From Candidatus Pelagibacter sp. (lineage in GTDB: Bacteria > Pseudomonadota > Alphaproteobacteria > Pelagibacterales > Pelagibacteraceae): a stretch of DNA of 64,000 nt. Position 1 is the stretch's first letter; each line of letters begins with the position of its first letter. Shown in pieces: positions 8,903 through 15,990 of the stretch. The notes under the pieces were generated by a model that had not been told where the DNA came from, ran no database searches, and saw nothing but the letters and a program-made list of their open reading frames with translations. Where the stretch lies: the NCBI GenBank assembly GCA_028227525.1, contig JAOJAE010000004.1:1-64000 (forward strand), in the 5' to 3' direction. Position numbers and translations under genes: made by a program.

Positions 8903-8924
8903 ACCCTATAAAATTTTATGGGGT
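8903..8924. promoter_or_regulatory. 11-bp-arm palindrome upstream of amtB, possible operator
   Basis: ACCCTATAAAA (8903-8913) is followed directly by TTTTATGGGGT (8914-8924). Ten Watson-Crick pairs and one G-T pair form with no spacer. It lies 28 bases upstream of the amtB ATG and downstream of a terminator, so it is inside the short promoter region. It does not look like the NtrC site. It could bind a dimeric regulator or simply be a promoter-proximal AT palindrome. Confidence 0.4.
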
Positions 8925-8943
8925 GTGACAAACAAAACAATTC

Positions 8944-8975
8944 TTAAAAACCTAGTGTGAACACTAGGTTTTTAA
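8944..8975 (-). terminator. Strong stem-loop terminator after the second mgs cluster, symmetric on both strands
   Basis: AAAAACCTAGTG (8946-8957) pairs perfectly with CACTAGGTTTTT (8962-8973) around a TGAA loop. Two more T-A pairs extend it outward to 8944-8975. The T-rich arm serves as the U-tract in either direction. It lies 26 bases past the stop of the 137-residue gene and isolates amtB from the upstream cluster. Confidence 0.85.
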
Positions 8976-9001
8976 ATAAATATCAACTTATAATTGTGTG
9001 A

Positions 9002-9415
9002 TTAAAATTTTAGATAAGCTTTTTTCAAATCAACAAGAGGGTGTTTTGGAGACATTTGAAACTTAACTAAAAGTTCCCTTGCAATCATATCTCTATCTTG
9101 TTGGTTGTTTGGAAGTTTGATTGAACTTGGAATAGTTACCCAACCATTTGCATTTCTACAAAATACTGCTGGTCTTCCTTCTTCATAACCCATATGAACA
9201 TCTTCTAACCAGTTAAGATCATCCCATCCCATAGCTTCTACATATTTTTTTAGAAAAGGAGTTATCTTAGAGTAGTCAGGTAAAAGATTAACGTCATATC
9301 TATAACCAATCGACTGACCGATCATCTTTTCTCTGGCTGTTTCTTTTTTCTTGCCTAATTGTTGATCTTTGCCAGCTTTTGTTTTTTTTATTTTTTTTGT
9401 TTTTTTCTTAGCCAT
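9002..9415 (-). CDS. 137-residue protein with lysine-rich N-terminal tail, last gene of the second mgs cluster, unknown function
   Basis: The first 30 residues are largely lysine (MAKKKTKKIKKTKAGK...). A compact globular part follows with many aromatic residues (WDDLNWLEDVHMGYEEGRPAVFCRNANGWVTIP). There are no membrane spans and no signal peptide. It lies 8 bases after the FMN-subunit gene at 9424-10833, and its stop is followed by a strong terminator, so it is the last member of that operon. The FMN subunit upstream also starts with a KKKTKK-type tail. I do not recognise the family; an extra subunit of the complex is an inference from position and the shared tail. Confidence 0.75.
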   Translation of the reverse strand: MAKKKTKKIKKTKAGKDQQLGKKKETAREKMIGQSIGYRYDVNLLPDYSKITPFLKKYVEAMGWDDLNWLEDVHMGYEEGRPAVFCRNANGWVTIPSSIKLPNNQQDRDMIARELLVKFQMSPKHPLVDLKKAYLKF

Positions 9416-9423
9416 GTTTACCT

Positions 9424-10833
9424 CTATATTTTGTGATAGTTGTCGACACCAACTGTATAGTTAGTTCCTGCTAATGGAACTTTTGCTAAAGCAGATGCTT
9501 CCGTAGTTAATGCAGCTAAATCTTCAGGCTCTAAAGAGTGGATATTAGTTTTACCACATGCTCTTGCTAAAAGTTGTGCTTCTAACGTCATTGAATGTAA
9601 ATAGTTGTAAACTCTAAGAGCAGCGTCATCAGGATTTAATCTTGCTCTTAATTTAGGATCCTGTGTTGCAACACCAACTGGACAACGGCCTGTATGACAA
9701 TGATAACACTCACCAGCTTTTACACCCATTTCTTTTTCAAAATTAGCCTCAGGTATATCTTTATTGCAGTTCAAAGCGATCATAGATCCAGTTCCAATCG
9801 CAATTGCATCAGCACCTAATGCTAAAGCTTTTGCCATATCTGCACCATCTCTAATACCACCAGCATAAATTAAAGTAACTTTTCCAGTTTTACCCACATC
9901 ATCAATGGCTCTTCTAGCTTCTCTGATTGCAGCAATTCCTGGAATACCAGTATTTGCAGCAGCAATATGCGGGCCGGCACCAGTTGAACCTTCCATTCCA
10001 TCTAAGTAGATAGAGTCAGGGTCACATTTTGCAGCCATACGGACATCATCATAAACTTTTGATGCACCAAGTTTTAATTGAATTGGCACTTTATTTTTTG
10101 TTAATTGTCTTAACTCTTCAACTTTTAAAGCTAAATCATCAGGACCTAACCAGTCAGGGTGTCGAGCAGGTGATCTTTGATCAATACCAGAAGGCAATGA
10201 TCTCATCTCAGCAACTTGATCAGTTACTTTTTGTCCCATTAAGTGTCCACCCATTCCAACTTTTTGACCTTGACCAATGAAAACTTCTATTCCATCTGCA
10301 AGTTGAGCATGATGTGGGTTAAATCCATATCTTGACTGAATACATTGGTAATACCATTTTTCAGAATATCTTCTTTCATCAGGTATCATTCCACCTTCTC
10401 CAGAACAAGTTGCACTTCCAGCCATAGTAGCTCCTCTTGCTAAAGCAGTTTTTGCCTCATAAGAAAGCGCCCCAAAACTCATACCAGTAATGTAAACAGG
10501 TATATCAAGTTCAATAGGGTTTTCGCATCTTGGACCAATTACAGTTTTTGTTTCACATTTTTCTCTGTAACCTTCAATTACAAATCTTGTAAGTGTTCCA
10601 GGTAAGAAAACTAAATCATCAAATGTTGGAATTTTTTTCATCAATGCCATTCCACGCATTCTGTATCTTCCTAACTGAGCTTTTATGTGAATATCGTCAA
10701 TTACCTCAGGAGTGAAAATAGCATTATGACCTAATAAACTTTTATTTCTTTTACCTTCTTCATGTGCGTGTACGTCAGCTTTTCCACCAACACTTCCATT
10801 ACTTTTTTTCTTTTTAGTTTTTTTCTTAGGCAT
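9424..10833 (-). CDS. Glutamate-synthase FMN domain protein, divergent MgsC-like (second paralogue)
   Basis: The 469 residues have the same fold and motifs as the first MgsC: GMSFGALSYEAKTALARG, GMGGHLMGQK, KLGASKVY, LDGMEGSTGAG, YAGGIRDGADMAKALALGADAI and CYHCHTGRCPVGVATQ (C-x2-C-x4-C). It differs by a lysine-rich N-terminal extension of roughly 30-35 residues (MPKKKTKKKK...). The active-site region is intact, so it should be a working FMN/iron-sulfur synthase. Its partners are the subunits encoded just upstream (one-base overlap with 10833-11687). The amine acceptor and donor are unknown. Methylamine or another alkylamine, such as dimethylamine, is possible. Confidence 0.78.
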   Translation of the reverse strand: MPKKKTKKKKSNGSVGGKADVHAHEEGKRNKSLLGHNAIFTPEVIDDIHIKAQLGRYRMRGMALMKKIPTFDDLVFLPGTLTRFVIEGYREKCETKTVIGPRCENPIELDIPVYITGMSFGALSYEAKTALARGATMAGSATCSGEGGMIPDERRYSEKWYYQCIQSRYGFNPHHAQLADGIEVFIGQGQKVGMGGHLMGQKVTDQVAEMRSLPSGIDQRSPARHPDWLGPDDLALKVEELRQLTKNKVPIQLKLGASKVYDDVRMAAKCDPDSIYLDGMEGSTGAGPHIAAANTGIPGIAAIREARRAIDDVGKTGKVTLIYAGGIRDGADMAKALALGADAIAIGTGSMIALNCNKDIPEANFEKEMGVKAGECYHCHTGRCPVGVATQDPKLRARLNPDDAALRVYNYLHSMTLEAQLLARACGKTNIHSLEPEDLAALTTEASALAKVPLAGTNYTVGVDNYHKI

Positions 10834-11687
10834 TAAATTGCTCCTTTCTTCTCAGTAGGTTCTAAATTATCGTAGTTCCATAATTTTTTACCAGCTACAA
10901 TTTTTTTCATTTTACTTACATCAAAATTTTCACCAATTTCTGCAACTTTTAATTTTCTTTTCAACCAATCTTGGTCACTTTTTGTAAGTTCAGCGTCAAC
11001 AGCATCACTTCCATAAGACCCAATACTGCCACCGATAAAAATTGTACCATCATACATAGAGTCACCTAAATTTATTCCAACATCTCCAAGAATAATTATT
11101 CTTCCTCTTTGCATCATGAAACCTGTAAATGCACCAGCATCACCACCAATAATGATAGTTCCACCTTTCATATCGATACCAGTTCTAGCACCAACACTAC
11201 CTTTACAAATTAAATCTCCACCTCTAATAGCAGCGCCAAAACAAGATCCTGCATTTTTTTCAATAACTACTTTACCAGCCATTAAATTTTCAGCACAAGA
11301 CCAACCAACTCTACCGTTAATTCTAACAGTTGGACCATCGCATGAACCCATACCAAAATAACCTAAACTTCCTTCAAAAATTAAGTTTAATTTATTTAGT
11401 ATTCCAACACCTAAACTATGTTTTCCTTGAGGGTTTTTAATAACAATGGTTCCATAGCCTTGGCTCATTAAATTATCAATTTCTTTATTTGCATCTGGAG
11501 CAGACATTTCTTTTACATCAAGCTCTGTTCTTTTATTAAAATCAACATCATAAGTGCCAAAATAATAAAAGTTTTCAGCTTCATCAGGGTTAAAAAACTT
11601 TTGTTGAGTTCTTCCTGTTAAAACTTCAGTGTGCATACCCATTGATTGGGCTTTTGATTTTTTCTCGCTTGTTTTTAGATTTGCCAT
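10833..11687 (-). CDS. GXGXG-domain protein, divergent MgsB-like (second paralogue)
   Basis: The 284 residues contain the glutamate-synthase GXGXG beta-helix: GSLGYFGMGSCDG, GRVGWSCAENLMAG, KNAGSCFGAAIRGG, GSVGARTGIDMKGG, GDAGAFTGFMMQRG, GDVGINLGDSMYDG. It has an N-terminal extension of roughly 50-60 residues over the first paralogue. That extension includes a lysine-rich start and a FYYFGTYDVDFN segment. The start is set by a strong GGGAGG ribosome site and overlaps the end of the amidotransferase gene by 13 bases. It is the structural subunit of the second synthase complex. Confidence 0.78.
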   Translation of the reverse strand: MANLKTSEKKSKAQSMGMHTEVLTGRTQQKFFNPDEAENFYYFGTYDVDFNKRTELDVKEMSAPDANKEIDNLMSQGYGTIVIKNPQGKHSLGVGILNKLNLIFEGSLGYFGMGSCDGPTVRINGRVGWSCAENLMAGKVVIEKNAGSCFGAAIRGGDLICKGSVGARTGIDMKGGTIIIGGDAGAFTGFMMQRGRIIILGDVGINLGDSMYDGTIFIGGSIGSYGSDAVDAELTKSDQDWLKRKLKVAEIGENFDVSKMKKIVAGKKLWNYDNLEPTEKKGAI

Positions 11688-12619
11688 ACTTTTACCTCCC
11701 CATCAAACGGATCATATGTATCAATTTCTTGTGGAAGAACTGACCTGATCGCTATTTCTTCTGAACCCATTGCAACTAAATCATCTGACTCATAAAGCAC
11801 AAGTGGTTTTGCTGCCATGGTATCTTTTGCCATCCCTAAAGAGTCTTTTGTTGCAACAAAATAAGTAAAAACACCATCAAGACCCGATAAAGAGTCTCTC
11901 ATACCTTCTTCAAGGCTAGCACCTTCTCTCATTTTTTGCGCAATATAAACTGCAATTAGCTCTGAATCACATTCAGACATAAATCTCATGCCCTTGTTTT
12001 CAAGCATTCTTCTATTATTCCAATAATTAGTAAGTTGTCCGTTATGAACTACAGATACATCACTAAAAGGATAACCCCAGAAAGGGTGAGCTGATTTAAT
12101 ATCAACACCAGACTCCGTCGCCATTCTTGCGTGACCAATTGCGTGAGTACCAACAAGTTTATCTAGAGAATATCTATCACATACTGCTTTAGCATTTCCA
12201 AGATCTTTAATTACTTCCAGTGATTTTCCCATTGAAAGAATTTCGACACCAGGGATACTTTCAATTTTTTGAGAGAAATCTAATAGATCTTTTTTATCAT
12301 AAGAAATTTCATATCTTAATGAATAGGGTAGAATTCTTTCCTCTTTTATAACCTTCGCACCTAATTCTGCTAAATATTGATCTACAATTTTTTTTCTTTC
12401 GTCATAAACAGAAACATCTTCCATAATAGATGAGCTACCTTCACCAACGTTTTCTCCTACTTTGAAACGCATGATAAAATTTTTACCATCTGTATCTCCG
12501 TATAAAGCGTAACCTGTTGAATCTTCACCTCTATGTTTTAATGCTTGAAGCATACCTTGTAGTTCACTTCCTACATTTGAAGATTTGCCTCTATGTATTA
12601 GTCCAGCTATCCCACACAT
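11675..12619 (-). CDS. Class II glutamine amidotransferase, divergent MgsA-like (second paralogue)
   Basis: The 314 residues start MCGIAG, giving an N-terminal nucleophile Cys2. GHARMATES, VVHNGQLTN and MSECDSELIAVY are the class II amidotransferase motifs and all look intact. A GAGAGGA ribosome site precedes the ATG. Order and overlap with the next gene match the first set, so this subunit should hydrolyse a glutamyl-amide and pass the amine to the synthase. It is moderately longer than the first paralogue because of insertions in the middle third. Confidence 0.78.
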   Translation of the reverse strand: MCGIAGLIHRGKSSNVGSELQGMLQALKHRGEDSTGYALYGDTDGKNFIMRFKVGENVGEGSSSIMEDVSVYDERKKIVDQYLAELGAKVIKEERILPYSLRYEISYDKKDLLDFSQKIESIPGVEILSMGKSLEVIKDLGNAKAVCDRYSLDKLVGTHAIGHARMATESGVDIKSAHPFWGYPFSDVSVVHNGQLTNYWNNRRMLENKGMRFMSECDSELIAVYIAQKMREGASLEEGMRDSLSGLDGVFTYFVATKDSLGMAKDTMAAKPLVLYESDDLVAMGSEEIAIRSVLPQEIDTYDPFDGEVKVWQI

Positions 12620-12656
12620 TTTTTTATTCCTCTCTATGTATATTTTTTTTTAAGAC

Positions 12657-14126
12657 CTACGGTAGACAATCAAGATAAGTATCCAGATCCCACTGAGTTG
12701 TTGCACCTAAAAATCTTTCCCACTCATCATTTTTGTACCAATGAAACACTTTATACATTTCATCTGGCATAGCTGATTTGATAACTTTATCTTCAGCTAA
12801 ACGATCTAATGCTTCACCAAGACTTAAAGGTAATTTTTTAACTTCCTTACCAGCTGCTTGAGCTTCGTACATACTTCTAGACTCTGGTTTTCCTGGATCA
12901 ATATTATTTGTTATTCCATCGTCAAAACATTTTAATAATCCTGAACCCATTAAATAAGGATTGTGCATTGAATCTACTGATCGATATTCAAATCTTCCAG
13001 GTGCAGATACTCTTAATCCACAAGTTCTATTTTGATATCCCCAATCTGCATAAACTGGAGCCCAAAAACCCGTATCCCATAATCTTCTGTAAGAGTTTAC
13101 TGTTGAAGATCCAATTGCAGTTAATGCTCCAAGGTGTTTCATCACACCTCCGATTGCCTTTAGACCAACCTTACCAGGTAATTGAACATCTTTCGTATCA
13201 GGCATGAAAGTATTTTTTCCACCTTCAACATATGTAAAAACTTCATCCATTGCTGGAATAGATTTATGGCCTAATTTATTTAGTTTATTTTTTCCACCTG
13301 TCCATAAAGACATATTTGTGTGACATCCACTTGCAGACACACCCATAAATGGTTTTGTCATAAAGCAAGCAATTAAATTAAATTCTCTTGCGACTTGAGC
13401 ACAAATTTGTCTGTATGTTGAAAGCCTATCTGCATTTCTCAATACATCATCATACATCCAGTTTAATTCTAATTGACCTGGAGCATCTTCATGATCTCCT
13501 TGAATCATATCAAGACCCATAGCTCTTGCATATTTCATAACTTGCATGAACACTGGTCTTAAAGATTCAAATTGATCTATGTGATAACAATATGGTTTAG
13601 AGAACCCTTTACCTGTTGGAGTGCCATCTTCATTCTTAGTTAGCCACATCATTTCTGGCTCAGTTCCAACTCTTAATTGATAACCATGCTTTTTCTTAAA
13701 TTCTTGAGCATGAATTCTTAAATTACCACGACAATCTGAAGTTAAATGAGCGCCTGGATTATCTCTTTCTTCTCTATTTCTAAAACAAGTAACAAATACT
13801 CTTGCAACTTTCTTATCCCAAGGAAGTTGACAAAATGTTTCAGGGTCAGGGATACCTACAAGCTCTTTTGCTTCAGGACCATAACCTATGTAATTACCAT
13901 GACGATCTGTAAATAAGTTAGCTGTTGCTCCATAAACTAATTGGAAACCTTTTTCACATGTTCTTTCCCAATGATCTGTCGGAATTCCTTTTCCAACAAC
14001 TCTTCCAGTTACCGATATGAATTGAAAAAATATATATTCAATACCAAGCTCATTAATTTTTGCTCTAACTTGCTTTACTAATTTAGCTCTGCCTGGTTGG
14101 TTAACGTGTTTATCTAGATCAGTCAT
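12657..14126 (-). CDS. Divergent glutamine-synthetase-like glutamate-amine ligase (second paralogue)
   Basis: The 489 residues show a GS fold: GTEPEMMWL, QGDHEDAPGQLELNW, SASGCHTNMSLW, NSYRRLW, QNRTCGLRV and RFEYRSVDSMHNPYL. The flap aligned by eye to classical GYEAPV reads GFWAPV, with Trp355 at the ammonium-site Glu327 position. This is the same exchange as in the first paralogue. The usual SANPYL becomes SMHNPYL. Between the GCHT and NSYRR motifs it has about 26 extra residues. It is probably not an ammonia-using GS but an amide ligase for an amine; which amine is unknown. GAGGGGTG precedes the ATG. It leads the second operon and lies next to an FAD oxidoreductase. Confidence 0.75.
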   Translation of the reverse strand: MTDLDKHVNQPGRAKLVKQVRAKINELGIEYIFFQFISVTGRVVGKGIPTDHWERTCEKGFQLVYGATANLFTDRHGNYIGYGPEAKELVGIPDPETFCQLPWDKKVARVFVTCFRNREERDNPGAHLTSDCRGNLRIHAQEFKKKHGYQLRVGTEPEMMWLTKNEDGTPTGKGFSKPYCYHIDQFESLRPVFMQVMKYARAMGLDMIQGDHEDAPGQLELNWMYDDVLRNADRLSTYRQICAQVAREFNLIACFMTKPFMGVSASGCHTNMSLWTGGKNKLNKLGHKSIPAMDEVFTYVEGGKNTFMPDTKDVQLPGKVGLKAIGGVMKHLGALTAIGSSTVNSYRRLWDTGFWAPVYADWGYQNRTCGLRVSAPGRFEYRSVDSMHNPYLMGSGLLKCFDDGITNNIDPGKPESRSMYEAQAAGKEVKKLPLSLGEALDRLAEDKVIKSAMPDEMYKVFHWYKNDEWERFLGATTQWDLDTYLDCLP

Positions 14127-14202
14127 TTTTTATTTCACCCCTCAATGAATTATAATTTATTCAAAGGTAGCTGAAATTTTTATTAGTGTCTAGGCTTGAA
14201 GT

Positions 14203-15531
14203 TTAACTCCAAGGGAACGGACTGTTCGATGTAGGGTGAAGTTCACCTTTCTCGTAACGGTTGAATCTAAACGGTTTTAATAAATCACTCTCAGTACCAA
14301 GAATTTCTTTTGCAACAAGTTCACCCACACCAATCATTTTGTAACCGTGATTAGCATCAGCAATCATGTAAACATTTTCTAAAAATCTATCAAAGATTGG
14401 AAACGAGTCTGGTGTCATACATCCAAGACCACCAGATGGTCCTTTTCTGTATAGATCAGATTTTCCTTCAAATCTTTTTTGACAATGAGCTAAAGCTGAA
14501 CACCACATATCATTGAACTCTTCTGTAGTTTGATATTCAGGAGACTCAACTCCGTATGGATCAACATTTACTTTATCAAAATGTTTATCAACTATGTAAG
14601 GAGAGGTTCCACCTTGAACACCAAGTCCTTCAATGTCAGGCTTGTAATAGATTCCCCAAATTTTATCTGTGATTAATTTTTTTGTTTTGTCCGAATACAA
14701 TGGAGCTGTTGAGTCAACGTGAATTACAGGAGGCTGTTGTCCATTATTCATTTTTAGAAAATCTGCATCAACACCAATTACTCCTTCTTGAAGCATCCAA
14801 TAAGTCCACATATCAGTTTCGTGCATTTTTCCATCTTTACCTTTTATATTTGCTGTTTTTGGAAGTTCTAACATATTCCAAAAATCTCTAGCCCAAGGAC
14901 CTGCACCAACTACTACTTGTTCACACTCAATAGTTCCTTTATCAGTTTCAACTCCGGTAACTGCTTTACTATTGCTACCTCTTTTAAAACCTGTAACTTT
15001 AACACCCTTCATTACTTGAACACCATTTGAAGTGGATTTATTTTCAAGCGCTTTAATAGAGTCTTTATTAAATGCGTAACCACCTTTTTTTTCATGAAGA
15101 ACAGAAGTAATACCTTGAGCTTGCCAATCATCAAACATGCCCTTCATATAATTCATACAATCTTTTTCACCTTCAATAAATTCTGAGTCATAACCAATTG
15201 CTTTTTGTTGTTCGTAAATTGTTGCAACATCTTCATGCATAACTTCTGGAGAAATTTGTAAATATCCTACTGCATTATATTTAAATGCTTTTGGATCACT
15301 TTCCCAAACCGAAACTGAGTGAGCCATTAATTCTCTCATAGCTGGTTGAAAATAATTATTTCTGACAACTCCACAAGCAATCCCGCTTGCACCAGCTGCT
15401 ATATCTTTTTTTTCTAGGACTACAATGTCTCCAGGATTTTTATATGTTTCTGAAAGTTTCCAAGCAGTACTCAAGCCATGAATACCACCACCAATGATAA
15501 CTACTTTTGCTTTTGAAGGTAATGTTGACAT
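14203..15531 (-). CDS. DAO-family FAD-dependent oxidoreductase (sarcosine oxidase beta / secondary-amine oxidase-like)
   Basis: The 442 residues have an N-terminal FAD motif VVIIGGGIHGLSTAW (about 11-25), then AAGASGIACGVVRNNYFQPAMREL and a C-terminal DANHGYKMIGVGELVAKEIL segment. This matches the DAO/sarcosine-oxidase-beta superfamily, which oxidises N-methyl amino acids and related secondary or tertiary amines to formaldehyde or an imine. No partner alpha, gamma or delta subunits are adjacent. It lies between the second GS-like gene and the tdm region, all on the same strand. This suggests a demethylation step on a product of the second cluster. The substrate is not identifiable from sequence. 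Confidence 0.78.
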   Translation of the reverse strand: MSTLPSKAKVVIIGGGIHGLSTAWKLSETYKNPGDIVVLEKKDIAAGASGIACGVVRNNYFQPAMRELMAHSVSVWESDPKAFKYNAVGYLQISPEVMHEDVATIYEQQKAIGYDSEFIEGEKDCMNYMKGMFDDWQAQGITSVLHEKKGGYAFNKDSIKALENKSTSNGVQVMKGVKVTGFKRGSNSKAVTGVETDKGTIECEQVVVGAGPWARDFWNMLELPKTANIKGKDGKMHETDMWTYWMLQEGVIGVDADFLKMNNGQQPPVIHVDSTAPLYSDKTKKLITDKIWGIYYKPDIEGLGVQGGTSPYIVDKHFDKVNVDPYGVESPEYQTTEEFNDMWCSALAHCQKRFEGKSDLYRKGPSGGLGCMTPDSFPIFDRFLENVYMIADANHGYKMIGVGELVAKEILGTESDLLKPFRFNRYEKGELHPTSNSPFPWS

Positions 15532-15633
15532 AACGAAACATTATTTTTTGGTAATACTAATTAATATAATTTTTTATAGAACTAAAAATTATATATAAAA
15601 AATATATACTTTGAAATTTTGATAAATTAATGG

Positions 15634-15990
15634 CTAATAGCTTATGTTTTTAAGTGTATCTAAATAATCGTTAAATTCTTTAATAAATGACTCGCTTGGT
15701 ACTATATTTTTTATTCTCTGATCAGTTGAAGTTTTTTCAAGGCGAAAGAATCCTTTCTCACAAGCTTCAGTAATGATTAATGCAGATTTTGGTCTAGAAG
15801 TTTTGAACAGTTTTGTTTTTAATTCTTCAACAGATAATTTTGTTTGTTCCTTATAAGCTGACATGACTAATAGCATCATATGATAGTGAGAAGGCGATTT
15901 TCTAAAAAAATAGTTACTAGACGTATGAGATTGTTTCATTTGATCTTCCCAAAAACTTAAAAGAGTTTTTTTATCTTTGGGCATTTTCAA
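15634..15990 (-). CDS. Small winged-helix (MarR-like) putative regulator downstream of tdm
   Basis: The 118 residues show a helical N-terminus, then LSVEELKTKLFKTSRPKSALIITEACEKGFFRLEKTSTDQRIKNIVPS. This fits a helix-turn-helix followed by a beta-wing, as in MarR-like repressors. The start ATG overlaps the tdm stop (ATGA), so the two genes are translationally coupled. A regulator encoded at the end of the TMAO demethylase transcript would suit control of the tdm-tmoX divergent region. The DNA-binding call is moderate since no name-level match was recognised. Confidence 0.6.
   Translation of the reverse strand: MKMPKDKKTLLSFWEDQMKQSHTSSNYFFRKSPSHYHMMLLVMSAYKEQTKLSVEELKTKLFKTSRPKSALIITEACEKGFFRLEKTSTDQRIKNIVPSESFIKEFNDYLDTLKNISY

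Noticed and set aside
14203..14221. Weak hairpin spanning the stop of the FAD oxidoreductase gene
   Set aside because: Only seven pairs including a G-U on the reverse strand, no T-tract after it, and it lies partly within the coding sequence. Not strong enough to call a terminator.
9424..15531. Recent horizontal transfer of the second amine set
   Set aside because: No mobile element, tRNA, direct repeat or integrase borders it, and codon style still fits the window. The slightly higher GC is better explained by high expression.
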